This document shows positions 8,051 to 13,798 of a DNA stretch of 32,968 bases, one piece after another. Numbering within the stretch: the stretch's first letter is position 1; every line of letters starts with the position of its first letter. The notes beneath the pieces are model-generated. The model had not been told where the DNA came from and made no database searches. It worked only from the letters and a program-made list of their open reading frames with translations. Location of the stretch: NCBI GenBank assembly GCA_944358455.1, contig CALVRE010000013.1, positions 1-32,968 on the forward strand, given 5' to 3'. The stretch comes from an uncultured Bacilli bacterium. Lineage in GTDB: Bacteria > Bacillota_I > Bacilli_A > RF39 > UBA660. Both the position numbers and the translations under genes were made by a program.

Positions 8051-8455
8051 TTATTTTTCATTTGCTTCAAAATCCAAATGATAATAATTTGCGATCACTT
8101 CGATCGCAAGGTCGACTTTATGTCTAACTTCTTCATCGTAGTTCTGAGCTTGATTCTTGAAATTTTTCATATCTTGAATAAGCTCTTCTTCTGTTTTAGG
8201 AACTTGTGTAGAAATTTTATGAAAATTGGAATCGTACCCCATTGTCTCTTTCACAACTTGATAATGTATTTGAAAAACTTGACTCAAATATTGAATAGCG
8301 GGCGATAAATATAATCCAATGCTAGAACGGAATTGTTTTTCTAACACTTCGATTTGTCTTTCTCTTTCTTTGGGATCCGCTACATTTGCCTCAATAAAAG
8401 ACAAACTCTGTTGATACTTATTTTTCTCCATTAAAAAATTATCTAATTGATACAT
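8051..8455 (-). CDS. Hypothetical protein, 134 aa (YlbF-like?)
   Basis: An all-helical soluble protein with no signal peptide or membrane span, reading MYQLDNFLMEKNKYQQSLSF and later Lys/Glu/Gln-rich helices. I do not recognise it firmly; size and composition are loosely like small helical YlbF/YmcA-type proteins, but no diagnostic motif is visible. The frame is open to a TTG at 8509, but that codon is part of the -35 box; AAGGT 7 bases before the ATG at 8455 gives the better start. Own promoter and terminator, so it is a single-gene unit between yqeY and rpsB. Confidence 0.75.
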   Translation of the reverse strand: MYQLDNFLMEKNKYQQSLSFIEANVADPKERERQIEVLEKQFRSSIGLYLSPAIQYLSQVFQIHYQVVKETMGYDSNFHKISTQVPKTEEELIQDMKNFKNQAQNYDEEVRHKVDLAIEVIANYYHLDFEANEK

Positions 8456-8480
8456 TTTATCTACCTTACTTTCCAAGAAT

Positions 8481-8509
8481 ATTCTAACATTATCATCACG
8501 AAAAAGCAA
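8481..8509 (-). promoter_or_regulatory. Promoter of the 134-aa gene
   Basis: Minus strand TTGCTT (8504-8509), 17-base spacer, TAGAAT (8481-8486) with an upstream TGT. Its position excludes the longer reading of the gene. Confidence 0.65.
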
Positions 8510-8512
8510 TAA

Positions 8513-8535
8513 AAAAAAGAACGTCGTTCTTTTTT
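8513..8535 (-). terminator. Terminator of rpsU-yqeY
   Basis: A near-perfect palindrome (AAAAGAACG paired with CGTTCTTTT) beginning at the yqeY stop codon, with a run of U on the minus strand. Confidence 0.85.
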
Positions 8536-8971
8536 AGCTTAAACGTTCACGAATGATTTTATTAATAGATCCCATATCAGCTTTTCCTTTGACAAGTGGC
8601 GTGATCGCAGCCATCACTTTTCCCATATCTTTTACACTAGTTGGATTTACTTCTTTCATTACACGATCGATAATAGCCATTACTTCTTCTTCAGAAAGTT
8701 GTTCTGGCATATACTCGTTCAATATTTCAATCTCACGATTCGTCTGATCCACTAGATCATCTCTACCGCCTTTTCCGAATTCCGCAACCGATTCTTTTCT
8801 AGTTTTAATTTGTTTAGAAACAATAGCGATCACTTCATCATCGTTAAGTTCTCTTTTCTTATTGATTTCCTCTAGTTGCATAGCACCTTTTAGCATACGT
8901 AGTACTGTCAAACGGAACTTGTCTTGACTTTTCATAGCATTTTTAATATCCGTTAAAATTCTTTCTCTCAT
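8534..8971 (-). CDS. yqeY: GatB/YqeY domain-containing protein YqeY
   Basis: A 145-residue YqeY-family protein, a stand-alone relative of the tail domain of the GatB and GlnRS tRNA-handling enzymes. Recognised by LRMLKGAMQLEEINKKREL, DDEVIAIVSKQIKTRKESV, NREIEILNEYMPEQLSEEE and the end KVMAAITPLVKGKADM. Its biochemical role is not established. AAAGGA precedes the ATG by 7 bases. It follows rpsU by 45 bases on the same strand, the classical rpsU-yqeY pairing of Bacilli, with an attenuator-like hairpin between the two. Confidence 0.95.
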   Translation of the reverse strand: MRERILTDIKNAMKSQDKFRLTVLRMLKGAMQLEEINKKRELNDDEVIAIVSKQIKTRKESVAEFGKGGRDDLVDQTNREIEILNEYMPEQLSEEEVMAIIDRVMKEVNPTSVKDMGKVMAAITPLVKGKADMGSINKIIRERLS

Positions 8972-8993
8972 ATTCTATCCTTTCTATAACAAG

Positions 8994-9015
8994 AAAGAGG
9001 CACAAAAGCCCCTTT
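8994..9015 (-). terminator. Attenuator-like hairpin between rpsU and yqeY
   Basis: AAAGGGGC / GCCTCTTT stem (one G-U pair) with a 6-base loop, starting at the end of rpsU and followed by a weak pyrimidine run. It could lower yqeY expression relative to rpsU or act as an RNA processing point. Confidence 0.55.
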
Positions 9016-9016
9016 A

Positions 9017-9220
9017 TTAATTATAATTACGTTCTCTTCTATTTTTTCTACGACTATTTTTAATCGCTTCTTGTTTTGCTTTTCTTCTTTTAACTCCAGG
9101 TTTCATATAACCTTCTTGTCGTTCACGAGCTTCTTTTAGGAGGCCACTTTTCACATTTTTTTGTTTGAAAGTACGGAGTGCGCTTTCCACATTTCCATTT
9201 CGAACAATAACTTTTGTCAT
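9017..9220 (-). CDS. rpsU: 30S ribosomal protein S21
   Basis: A 67-residue S21, small and very basic: VIVRNGNVESALRTFKQKN, then KEARERQEGYMKPGVKRR and an Arg/Lys-rich tail. It binds near the 3' end of 16S rRNA on the small subunit and helps initiation. Standard is about 57-70 residues, so it is complete. GGGAGG with a 7-8 base spacer precedes the ATG. It has a strong promoter of its own just downstream of the bacteriocin operon. Confidence 0.97.
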   Translation of the reverse strand: MTKVIVRNGNVESALRTFKQKNVKSGLLKEARERQEGYMKPGVKRRKAKQEAIKNSRRKNRRERNYN

Positions 9221-9249
9221 ACATAATCCCTCCCTTCTCGGCTAGAGAT

Positions 9250-9278
9250 ATTATAACACTTCTCTTTCAAGAGTTCAA
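9250..9278 (-). promoter_or_regulatory. Promoter of rpsU-yqeY
   Basis: Minus strand TTGAAC (9273-9278), 17-base spacer, TGTTATAAT with the perfect -10 at 9250-9255. Confidence 0.8.
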
Positions 9279-9316
9279 TAACAAATATGCGAAAAAGCGA
9301 AATATATGCCCACTAA

Positions 9317-9345
9317 TTGTTAAAATTCACGTATTTTTTTAACAA
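9317..9345 (-). terminator. Hairpin at the end of the bacteriocin operon
   Basis: TTGTTAAAA / TTTTAACAA, a perfect 9-bp stem with an 11-base loop, starting at the stop codon of the last peptide gene. There is no U-run after it on the minus strand, so termination may be weak or it may protect the 3' end. Confidence 0.4.
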
Positions 9346-9515
9346 AGCCCGATTTCGATTAAACGACGGACATAACTTCCGACAATTTGCCCGCTACCAA
9401 ACAGTATTTCCATCAGAATATTGACAATAGGAAGCAGAAAAGGAAGTAACAAAAGAAAGCTTCCAATCTGAATCCCTATTTTATGTTCATGATAAAATTG
9501 TTTTAAACTGGACAT
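9339..9515 (-). CDS. Small hydrophobic peptide, third product of bacteriocin operon
   Basis: A 58-residue peptide, MSSLKQFYHEHKIGIQIGSF then a Leu/Pro-rich membrane segment and the tail GSGQIVGSYVRRLIEIGLC. There is no double-glycine leader. The tail matches the second peptide in spacing: G-x3-G-S-[AY]-[IV]-R-R-x6-C. AAGGA stands 8 bases before its ATG, and the ATG lies inside the last codons of the second peptide gene in another frame (13-base overlap), suggesting translational coupling. It may be a leaderless partner peptide, or a membrane-embedded immunity protein that mimics the peptide. I cannot name a family. It is real by position, RBS and the shared tail. Confidence 0.7.
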   Translation of the reverse strand: MSSLKQFYHEHKIGIQIGSFLLLLPFLLPIVNILMEILFGSGQIVGSYVRRLIEIGLC

Positions 9516-9670
9516 ATATGATTTCCTTGCGCTCTTCTGATGGCACTTCCTAGGCTACGTCCTAAATCTAGTAAAGCATTGATCCCACGCACTAAAGAGT
9601 TGATCAAAGTACCGGAAATACTAATTCCTCCTTCGATCTGCAACATTTCTTGTTTTGATAATTCTTGCAT
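9503..9670 (-). CDS. Double-glycine-leader bacteriocin-like peptide (55 aa)
   Basis: A precursor with leader MQELSKQEMLQIEGG, a classical Gly-Gly leader (L-S-x-x-E-[LM]-x-x-I-x-G-G) cut by C39 peptidases. The mature part of 40 residues starts ISISGTLINSLVRG and ends SAIRRAQGNHICPV; it is amphipathic and positively charged with a single Cys near the end, so no internal disulfide. AGGAGG 6 bases before this ATG decides the start over an in-frame one 6 codons earlier. It lies 10 bases after the first peptide gene and overlaps the third. Expected to be secreted and to act on membranes, probably together with a partner; that is inference. Confidence 0.85.
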   Translation of the reverse strand: MQELSKQEMLQIEGGISISGTLINSLVRGINALLDLGRSLGSAIRRAQGNHICPV

Positions 9671-9680
9671 ATGATTCCTC

Positions 9681-9824
9681 CTATCCATTACACTTAAGCG
9701 GTCTTACATAACCATCGATCACACCGATTAAAAAAATTACGACACCAACAATGCAACATCCAACTCCAAAGCTGATGCCTCCACCACTTACTTTTAATAA
9801 TTCTTGTTTTGTTAACTCATTCAT
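9681..9824 (-). CDS. Double-glycine-leader bacteriocin-like peptide (47 aa)
   Basis: A precursor with leader MNELTKQELLKVSGG, closely parallel to the leader of the next gene. The mature peptide (about 32 residues) is very hydrophobic, GISFGVGCCIVGVVIFLIG followed by VIDGYVRPLKCNG, with a Cys-Cys pair and a third Cys near the end, so a disulfide is possible. GAGGGGG lies 7 bases before the ATG. Its ATG overlaps the end of the accessory gene by 8 bases. The GYVRP..C tail echoes the GSxxRR..C tails of the other two peptides. It fits a class II bacteriocin component; whether it is a two-peptide partner or a signalling peptide is not shown. Confidence 0.82.
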   Translation of the reverse strand: MNELTKQELLKVSGGGISFGVGCCIVGVVIFLIGVIDGYVRPLKCNG

Positions 9825-10272
9825 AATGAAACCCCCTCTTTATTTGTTTTGTTAACCATTGAAATCCTGTTACATTTTCCTTCTTAAACGACAAGAATAA
9901 AATATTATTTTCGATTTTTTCTTCTTCTAAAAGAGGAAATGTAATCAAGACCTCACGATATAGATTGCCGTCGTTACCAACGGTATAAGATTCGCTGATC
10001 TTTTGAATTTGGAATGTTTCTTTTCGTCCCTTAATCAATACTTCATAATGAGATAAATAAGGGATATCATCTTCCTGAACCAATATCCTAACATCATAAC
10101 GATCTCCTTCCCGAACGACAAGTCCAGTACGCTCCAAAAAGGTAGTATAAGAACGTGATAACAATAGGATTACCACTATGATCAATAATCCTAGTAATGT
10201 CATCCAAAATAATACTATCTTAGAACGATGATTGAGCAATTGAAAACCAAGTGCCTTTTTATTCCATAACAT
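9817..10272 (-). CDS. Short bacteriocin-export accessory membrane protein
   Basis: A 151-residue protein with a cytoplasmic N-terminus (MLWNKKALGFQLLNHRSKIV), one membrane span of about 25 residues (LFWMTLLGLLIIVVILLL), and an extracytoplasmic beta-rich domain. The layout (basic N-terminus, single span, barrel-like domain) resembles HlyD/LcnD/ComB accessory proteins of C39 exporters, but those are 400 or more residues with a long coiled coil and lipoyl part, absent here. It overlaps the transporter end by 14 bases and the first peptide start by 8 bases, so translation is probably coupled. The accessory role is inferred from context and topology. Confidence 0.7.
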   Translation of the reverse strand: MLWNKKALGFQLLNHRSKIVLFWMTLLGLLIIVVILLLSRSYTTFLERTGLVVREGDRYDVRILVQEDDIPYLSHYEVLIKGRKETFQIQKISESYTVGNDGNLYREVLITFPLLEEEKIENNILFLSFKKENVTGFQWLTKQIKRGFHYE

Positions 10273-12361
10273 TTTTTCTCACATCTTTTCTAATTTTTCC
10301 TTCCTTAATTTCGATCATGCGATCAAACAAATCTTGATTATCCGTGCGATGGGAAACCACAATCAGCGTTAATGTGGGATATTCTTTCATGATACTTTTT
10401 AAAATGCGTCGTTCCATCGAAAGATCCATCTGTCCCATTCCTTCGTCGATCATCAGAAAGAAATGATTACGAAGTAGACTTCGAGCAAGAAAGATACGTT
10501 CTCTTTCACCACCCGATAAATTAAAACCATTCTCTTCAATCAACATGAAATAACCCAATGGTTCATTTTTGATAATCTGATCTATTTCACACAATCGTAC
10601 CACCTTCAAAAACTCGTCTTCTGGCACTTGTCGATCAAGTGTTAAATTGTCGTAAAGAGTCCCAGTAAACAACATCTCTTGTTGAGAAATATATGCGATG
10701 TTTTGTTTTAATTCTTTACGATCATAATCATTAATATCACAATTACCAATGCTCAGTTGATTTCGCTCGATCGGATAATCGTGAAGAATCAACTTTAAAA
10801 GAGTACTCTTTCCTCCCCCACTATTTCCGACAATCATCATTTTTTCTCCTTGTTCAATTTTCAAATCGATATTCTTTAAAATCCATTTTTGATCATTATA
10901 AGTATAATTTAAATGACGAAATTCAATCGGAAACGAGAACGAAACAGGTAATGTTTTTGTCTTATCGTTTACTTCTACAAACAGTTCCAAAACTCGTTTT
11001 AGTGCAAATTTTACTTCTTTAAAATTAACATCTGCATCTATAAATGATTTGATGGGTTCGATAAAATAAGAAAATAACATTTGATAAGTCAGTAACATAC
11101 CGAGGCTTAACGTTTGATCGAGAACAGCATAAACGCCGATCAAAATCAACCATAAGAAACCTATTTGACCTAACAGTTCTTTAAAAAATAATTGAATATT
11201 ATATAAAGTTTCCCATTTTATCTGATTATTCGTCCATTTATAATACTTTGTCTCTAGCCCCTCTTCCCTATTTTTCTCTAAAGATAGGGATTGGATCGTT
11301 TCATATCCTGCGATTGACTCTACCATATGAGAATGAACTTCTCCACGTAGAGCTTGTCCTCTTTGAATATATTTTGAAAACCAAGGACGAAATAACCACC
11401 ATAAGAAAACATAACAAAGGGCAATTCCAATCGCTATACCAGTTAATTTGACATTGATCAAGCAAAGACAAATCAAACAAACCAAAGATAAAAGACAATC
11501 GACAAAAATAGTGACAAACAAACGACTAATAAAGTTTTGAACAACACCTAAATCATTCATTCTAGATACGATTTCTCCTGTCGTTCGATTGCGATAATAA
11601 TGATAAGGAAGATGTAAAATTCGTTCAAATGTACCATTCGTAAGTAAATAATCGATTCGATGAGCAATACGAATCATCAAGTCATTTCGAAAATAATTGG
11701 TCATTTCCTTTAAAAATGCGATAACAAGAAAAAGGATAAATAAACCATAATAATAATTTTTGTCAGAATAATGATTCATGCCATCGATCATCGACTGAAA
11801 ATAAAAAGATAGTACAATGGCAAATATGGTTACAAATATCGATAGAAAGAATACTTGTAGTAATTCCCATTTAAAGTGACTAACGAGTGAACGAAATAAT
11901 TCGATAAACGAAGTAGAATTGCTATAACGAGGTAATGGTTTATAAGGGTATAGCTCAATCACAACCTGATCCCAAATAGTTAAAAACTCACGATAACTCA
12001 TTCGTTTCAACTTTTTTTCATTAGGATCTGCAACTAATAGTCGCTTCTTTGAGGGCTCTATTCGATAAATGACAATATAATGTTGATATTTTTCTTCTAA
12101 TGTGATATGAGCAATTAAGGGATAATGAACATTACTTTCCAAGTCTTCCAACGTACATTTGATGCCTCTCGCATGAAAGCCAATTTCTTTTGCACATGTT
12201 ACTAAATGATATGCTGTTACACCTCTTCGATCAGTCTTCGATAATTCTCGTAATACTTCTAATGGAACTTGCCCTTTATAATAAAGAATGATCATTGCAA
12301 GTGATGCGACACCACAATCCTTTTCTCCTTCTTGTTCCACAAATGGATACCTTCTTAACAT
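10259..12361 (-). CDS. Peptidase-containing ABC transporter (bacteriocin exporter)
   Basis: A 700-residue C39-type exporter. The N-terminal peptidase has Gln10, Cys16 (EGEKDCGVASLAMI), His94 (KYQHYIVIYR) and Asp112 (VADPN), the full catalytic set for cutting Gly-Gly leaders. A six-span ABC membrane domain follows (about 160-450), then the ATPase with Walker A GNSGGGKSTLLKLI, signature LSGGERERIFLARSLL, Walker B FFLMIDE and the switch His in VVSHR. The gene heads the operon whose last genes encode two peptides with such leaders, so substrate and transporter match. GGTGA/AAGG stands before the ATG at 12361. No promoter with both boxes was obvious in the 75 bases upstream. Confidence 0.93.
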   Translation of the reverse strand: MLRRYPFVEQEGEKDCGVASLAMIILYYKGQVPLEVLRELSKTDRRGVTAYHLVTCAKEIGFHARGIKCTLEDLESNVHYPLIAHITLEEKYQHYIVIYRIEPSKKRLLVADPNEKKLKRMSYREFLTIWDQVVIELYPYKPLPRYSNSTSFIELFRSLVSHFKWELLQVFFLSIFVTIFAIVLSFYFQSMIDGMNHYSDKNYYYGLFILFLVIAFLKEMTNYFRNDLMIRIAHRIDYLLTNGTFERILHLPYHYYRNRTTGEIVSRMNDLGVVQNFISRLFVTIFVDCLLSLVCLICLCLINVKLTGIAIGIALCYVFLWWLFRPWFSKYIQRGQALRGEVHSHMVESIAGYETIQSLSLEKNREEGLETKYYKWTNNQIKWETLYNIQLFFKELLGQIGFLWLILIGVYAVLDQTLSLGMLLTYQMLFSYFIEPIKSFIDADVNFKEVKFALKRVLELFVEVNDKTKTLPVSFSFPIEFRHLNYTYNDQKWILKNIDLKIEQGEKMMIVGNSGGGKSTLLKLILHDYPIERNQLSIGNCDINDYDRKELKQNIAYISQQEMLFTGTLYDNLTLDRQVPEDEFLKVVRLCEIDQIIKNEPLGYFMLIEENGFNLSGGERERIFLARSLLRNHFFLMIDEGMGQMDLSMERRILKSIMKEYPTLTLIVVSHRTDNQDLFDRMIEIKEGKIRKDVRKNVME

Positions 12362-12421
12362 CTTTTCACCTTCCTATTAAAAATATACGAGGAGTGATGT
12401 TAGAAATCCTGTTTACAAATG

Positions 12422-12447
12422 AAAAAAAATTGCTTGTTAGCAATTTC
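12422..12447 (-). terminator. Terminator of rsmD
   Basis: AAATTGC / GCAATTT stem with a 6-base loop containing the rsmD stop codon, followed by eight pyrimidines on the minus strand. It separates rsmD from the bacteriocin operon. Confidence 0.85.
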
Positions 12448-12979
12448 GATAAATCCGTATTTTTTTAGAACCATACTTACGTTCTTTCCATAACGTTAAT
12501 TGATTATTAGTAGGTTCTTCTTTTTCATATTCACAGATAATAATTCCCTTATCTGTCAACAAATGATGATCGATAATGTACGATAAGATTGGACTGATAA
12601 CATTCATACCATAAGGAGGATCTAAAAAAACAATGTCAAATTGAATTTGTTGTCTTTCAAAGTAGTGGAGTGCATCCATATAATCCATAGTAAGAATATG
12701 ATCGTCATGCTCTAATTTTAGCGTCGTCATATTTTCTTTCATCGTTTTCGTAGCAAACTTATTATGATCGACAAAATAACATTCTTTTGCACCATTCGAC
12801 AATGCCTCTATTCCTAAATTCCCACTTCCTGCAAACAAGTCGAGACAAATACTTTCTTTCACTTGATCTTGAATCATCGCAAACAAGGATTCTTTGACAC
12901 GATCCATCGTTGGTCTCGTACCTTCGATATCGAATCCTTTTAATACTCTTCCTCTATATTTTCCACTAATAATTCGCAT
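12437..12979 (-). CDS. rsmD: 16S rRNA (guanine(966)-N2)-methyltransferase RsmD
   Basis: A 180-residue Rossmann methyltransferase of the RsmD/YlbH family, which methylates G966 of 16S rRNA. Motifs: MRIISGKYRGRVLKG at the N-terminus, TRPTMDRVKESLFAM, the SAM loop LDLFAGSGNLGIEAL (residues 46-60), and the catalytic DPPY. I take the ATG at 12979, with AAGTGA before it; the frame stays open 28 codons further but those codons are unlike the family and contain a hairpin. In Bacillus the gene is ylbH, downstream of ylbD-ylbE-ylbF-ylbG, and here too it follows ylbE. Confidence 0.95.
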   Translation of the reverse strand: MRIISGKYRGRVLKGFDIEGTRPTMDRVKESLFAMIQDQVKESICLDLFAGSGNLGIEALSNGAKECYFVDHNKFATKTMKENMTTLKLEHDDHILTMDYMDALHYFERQQIQFDIVFLDPPYGMNVISPILSYIIDHHLLTDKGIIICEYEKEEPTNNQLTLWKERKYGSKKIRIYRNC

Positions 12980-13029
12980 ATTGTCACTTCTTTCGTATAA
13001 ATTTAAAAAGGGTTGTCCATAATAGTAAT

Positions 13030-13085
13030 GTCGTGAAAGATCACGACCGATACTCCCCTTCATAGAAACTCATATTTATGAGTTT
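13030..13085 (-). promoter_or_regulatory. Leader of rsmD with two perfect hairpins
   Basis: Between the rsmD promoter and its start are two stem-loops: AAACTCAT / ATGAGTTT (13066-13085) and GTCGTGA / TCACGAC (13030-13047). Neither is followed by a U-run on the minus strand. On the plus strand the first is followed by T7, but no plus-strand gene leads into it. A regulatory role is inference. Confidence 0.4.
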
Positions 13086-13094
13086 TCTTTTTTT

Positions 13095-13123
13095 ATTATA
13101 CTCTATTTCAAAGTCGACATCAA
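13095..13123 (-). promoter_or_regulatory. Promoter of rsmD
   Basis: Minus strand TTGATG (13118-13123), 17-base spacer, perfect TATAAT (13095-13100). The -35 box lies in the last codons of ylbE. Confidence 0.6.
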
Positions 13124-13324
13124 TGCACTTACCATCTCTAAGGTATCCAAAGCTTTACTAATTTTATCGCTCGTTCTCAGCTGATAAGCATCTTTTACTT
13201 CTTCTTCGAAAACACGAAAAGTCGAAGGATCACGATTGAGTGTTTTATACCAGTAAGAATGTTCTCGTAAATAACGTTGGTAATTGGGATTATTTTTAAT
13301 TTTAAATTGTAAATCTAATACCAT
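13103..13324 (-). CDS. ylbE: YlbE-like protein
   Basis: A 73-residue protein matching the Bacillus YlbE family: YLREHSYWYKTLNRDPSTF, then FEEEVKDAYQLRTSDKISKA and a hydrophobic helical end. Function unknown. Its ATG shares a base with the TAA of ylbD (TAATG), so the two are translationally coupled. GAGG provides the RBS inside the end of ylbD. In Bacillus ylbE also follows ylbD directly. Confidence 0.85.
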   Translation of the reverse strand: MVLDLQFKIKNNPNYQRYLREHSYWYKTLNRDPSTFRVFEEEVKDAYQLRTSDKISKALDTLEMVSALMSTLK

Positions 13325-13716
13325 TAATCCTCAAAATGTTTATAGATTGGCCTTGGTTTATATTCTGTTTTCTTGGTATCAGTCGTATTATCTTTTCGGC
13401 CAAAATCCTGAATAACTCCAAGTACTCTTTGAATATTCCCAATTCCATTCTGTAAACTGTCTAAATCGAGATTTTTAAACACGTTCACTAGTTCAGCAAG
13501 TCCAAATCCTGTTGCAGCACCAACCGCCGCTTTTTCAGTATTCGATGCACGATCCTCGTTCTTCGGTTTTAAATAGTCGTTCCAAGCCTCTCCTTCTTCC
13601 CCATATATATCATATATCTCATAAAGTTTTTGCCAAGTTGTCTCGCCATTTTGAACCGGTTTTAAAAGTCTTGGATGTTTTTTTACAAATTCCTTAAATT
13701 CCTCTTTTTTCGCCAT
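13324..13716 (-). CDS. ylbD: YlbD family protein
   Basis: A 130-residue protein of the YlbD family, which in Bacillus is annotated as a coat-related protein. Evidence: the N-terminal EFKEFVKKHPRLLKPVQNGE, TTWQKLYEIYDIYGEEGEAW and a C-terminal Lys/Asp-rich tail. The central helical stretch (residues 60-100) is like that of family members. AGGTGG 5 bases before the ATG at 13716 fixes the start, three codons inside a longer frame. Coupled to ylbE. The family link to spores is not proof of sporulation in this organism. Confidence 0.8.
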   Translation of the reverse strand: MAKKEEFKEFVKKHPRLLKPVQNGETTWQKLYEIYDIYGEEGEAWNDYLKPKNEDRASNTEKAAVGAATGFGLAELVNVFKNLDLDSLQNGIGNIQRVLGVIQDFGRKDNTTDTKKTEYKPRPIYKHFED

Positions 13717-13761
13717 GATAACCACCTAATTCATTATATGAAAATCGTCCCAAATGTTTCC

Positions 13762-13791
13762 AAACAAAAAGACATAACCTTGTTATGTCTT
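13762..13791 (-). terminator. Terminator of parC
   Basis: AGACATAAC / GTTATGTCT, a perfect 9-bp stem with a 3-base loop (13770-13790), followed by TTTTTG on the minus strand. Confidence 0.85.
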
Positions 13792-13798
13792 ATTCTAT

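Noticed and set aside
8456-8509. Longer form of the 134-residue protein from a TTG at 8509
   Set aside because: That codon is part of the predicted -35 box and the true RBS lies before 8455.
12980-13063. 28-codon N-terminal extension of rsmD
   Set aside because: Contains a perfect hairpin, has no RBS and does not resemble the family; MRIISGKYRG is the normal start.
13066-13097. Plus-strand terminator (AAACTCAT/ATGAGTTT followed by T-run)
   Set aside because: No plus-strand gene leads into it; the -10 box of the minus-strand rsmD promoter lies in the same place, so it is treated as leader structure.
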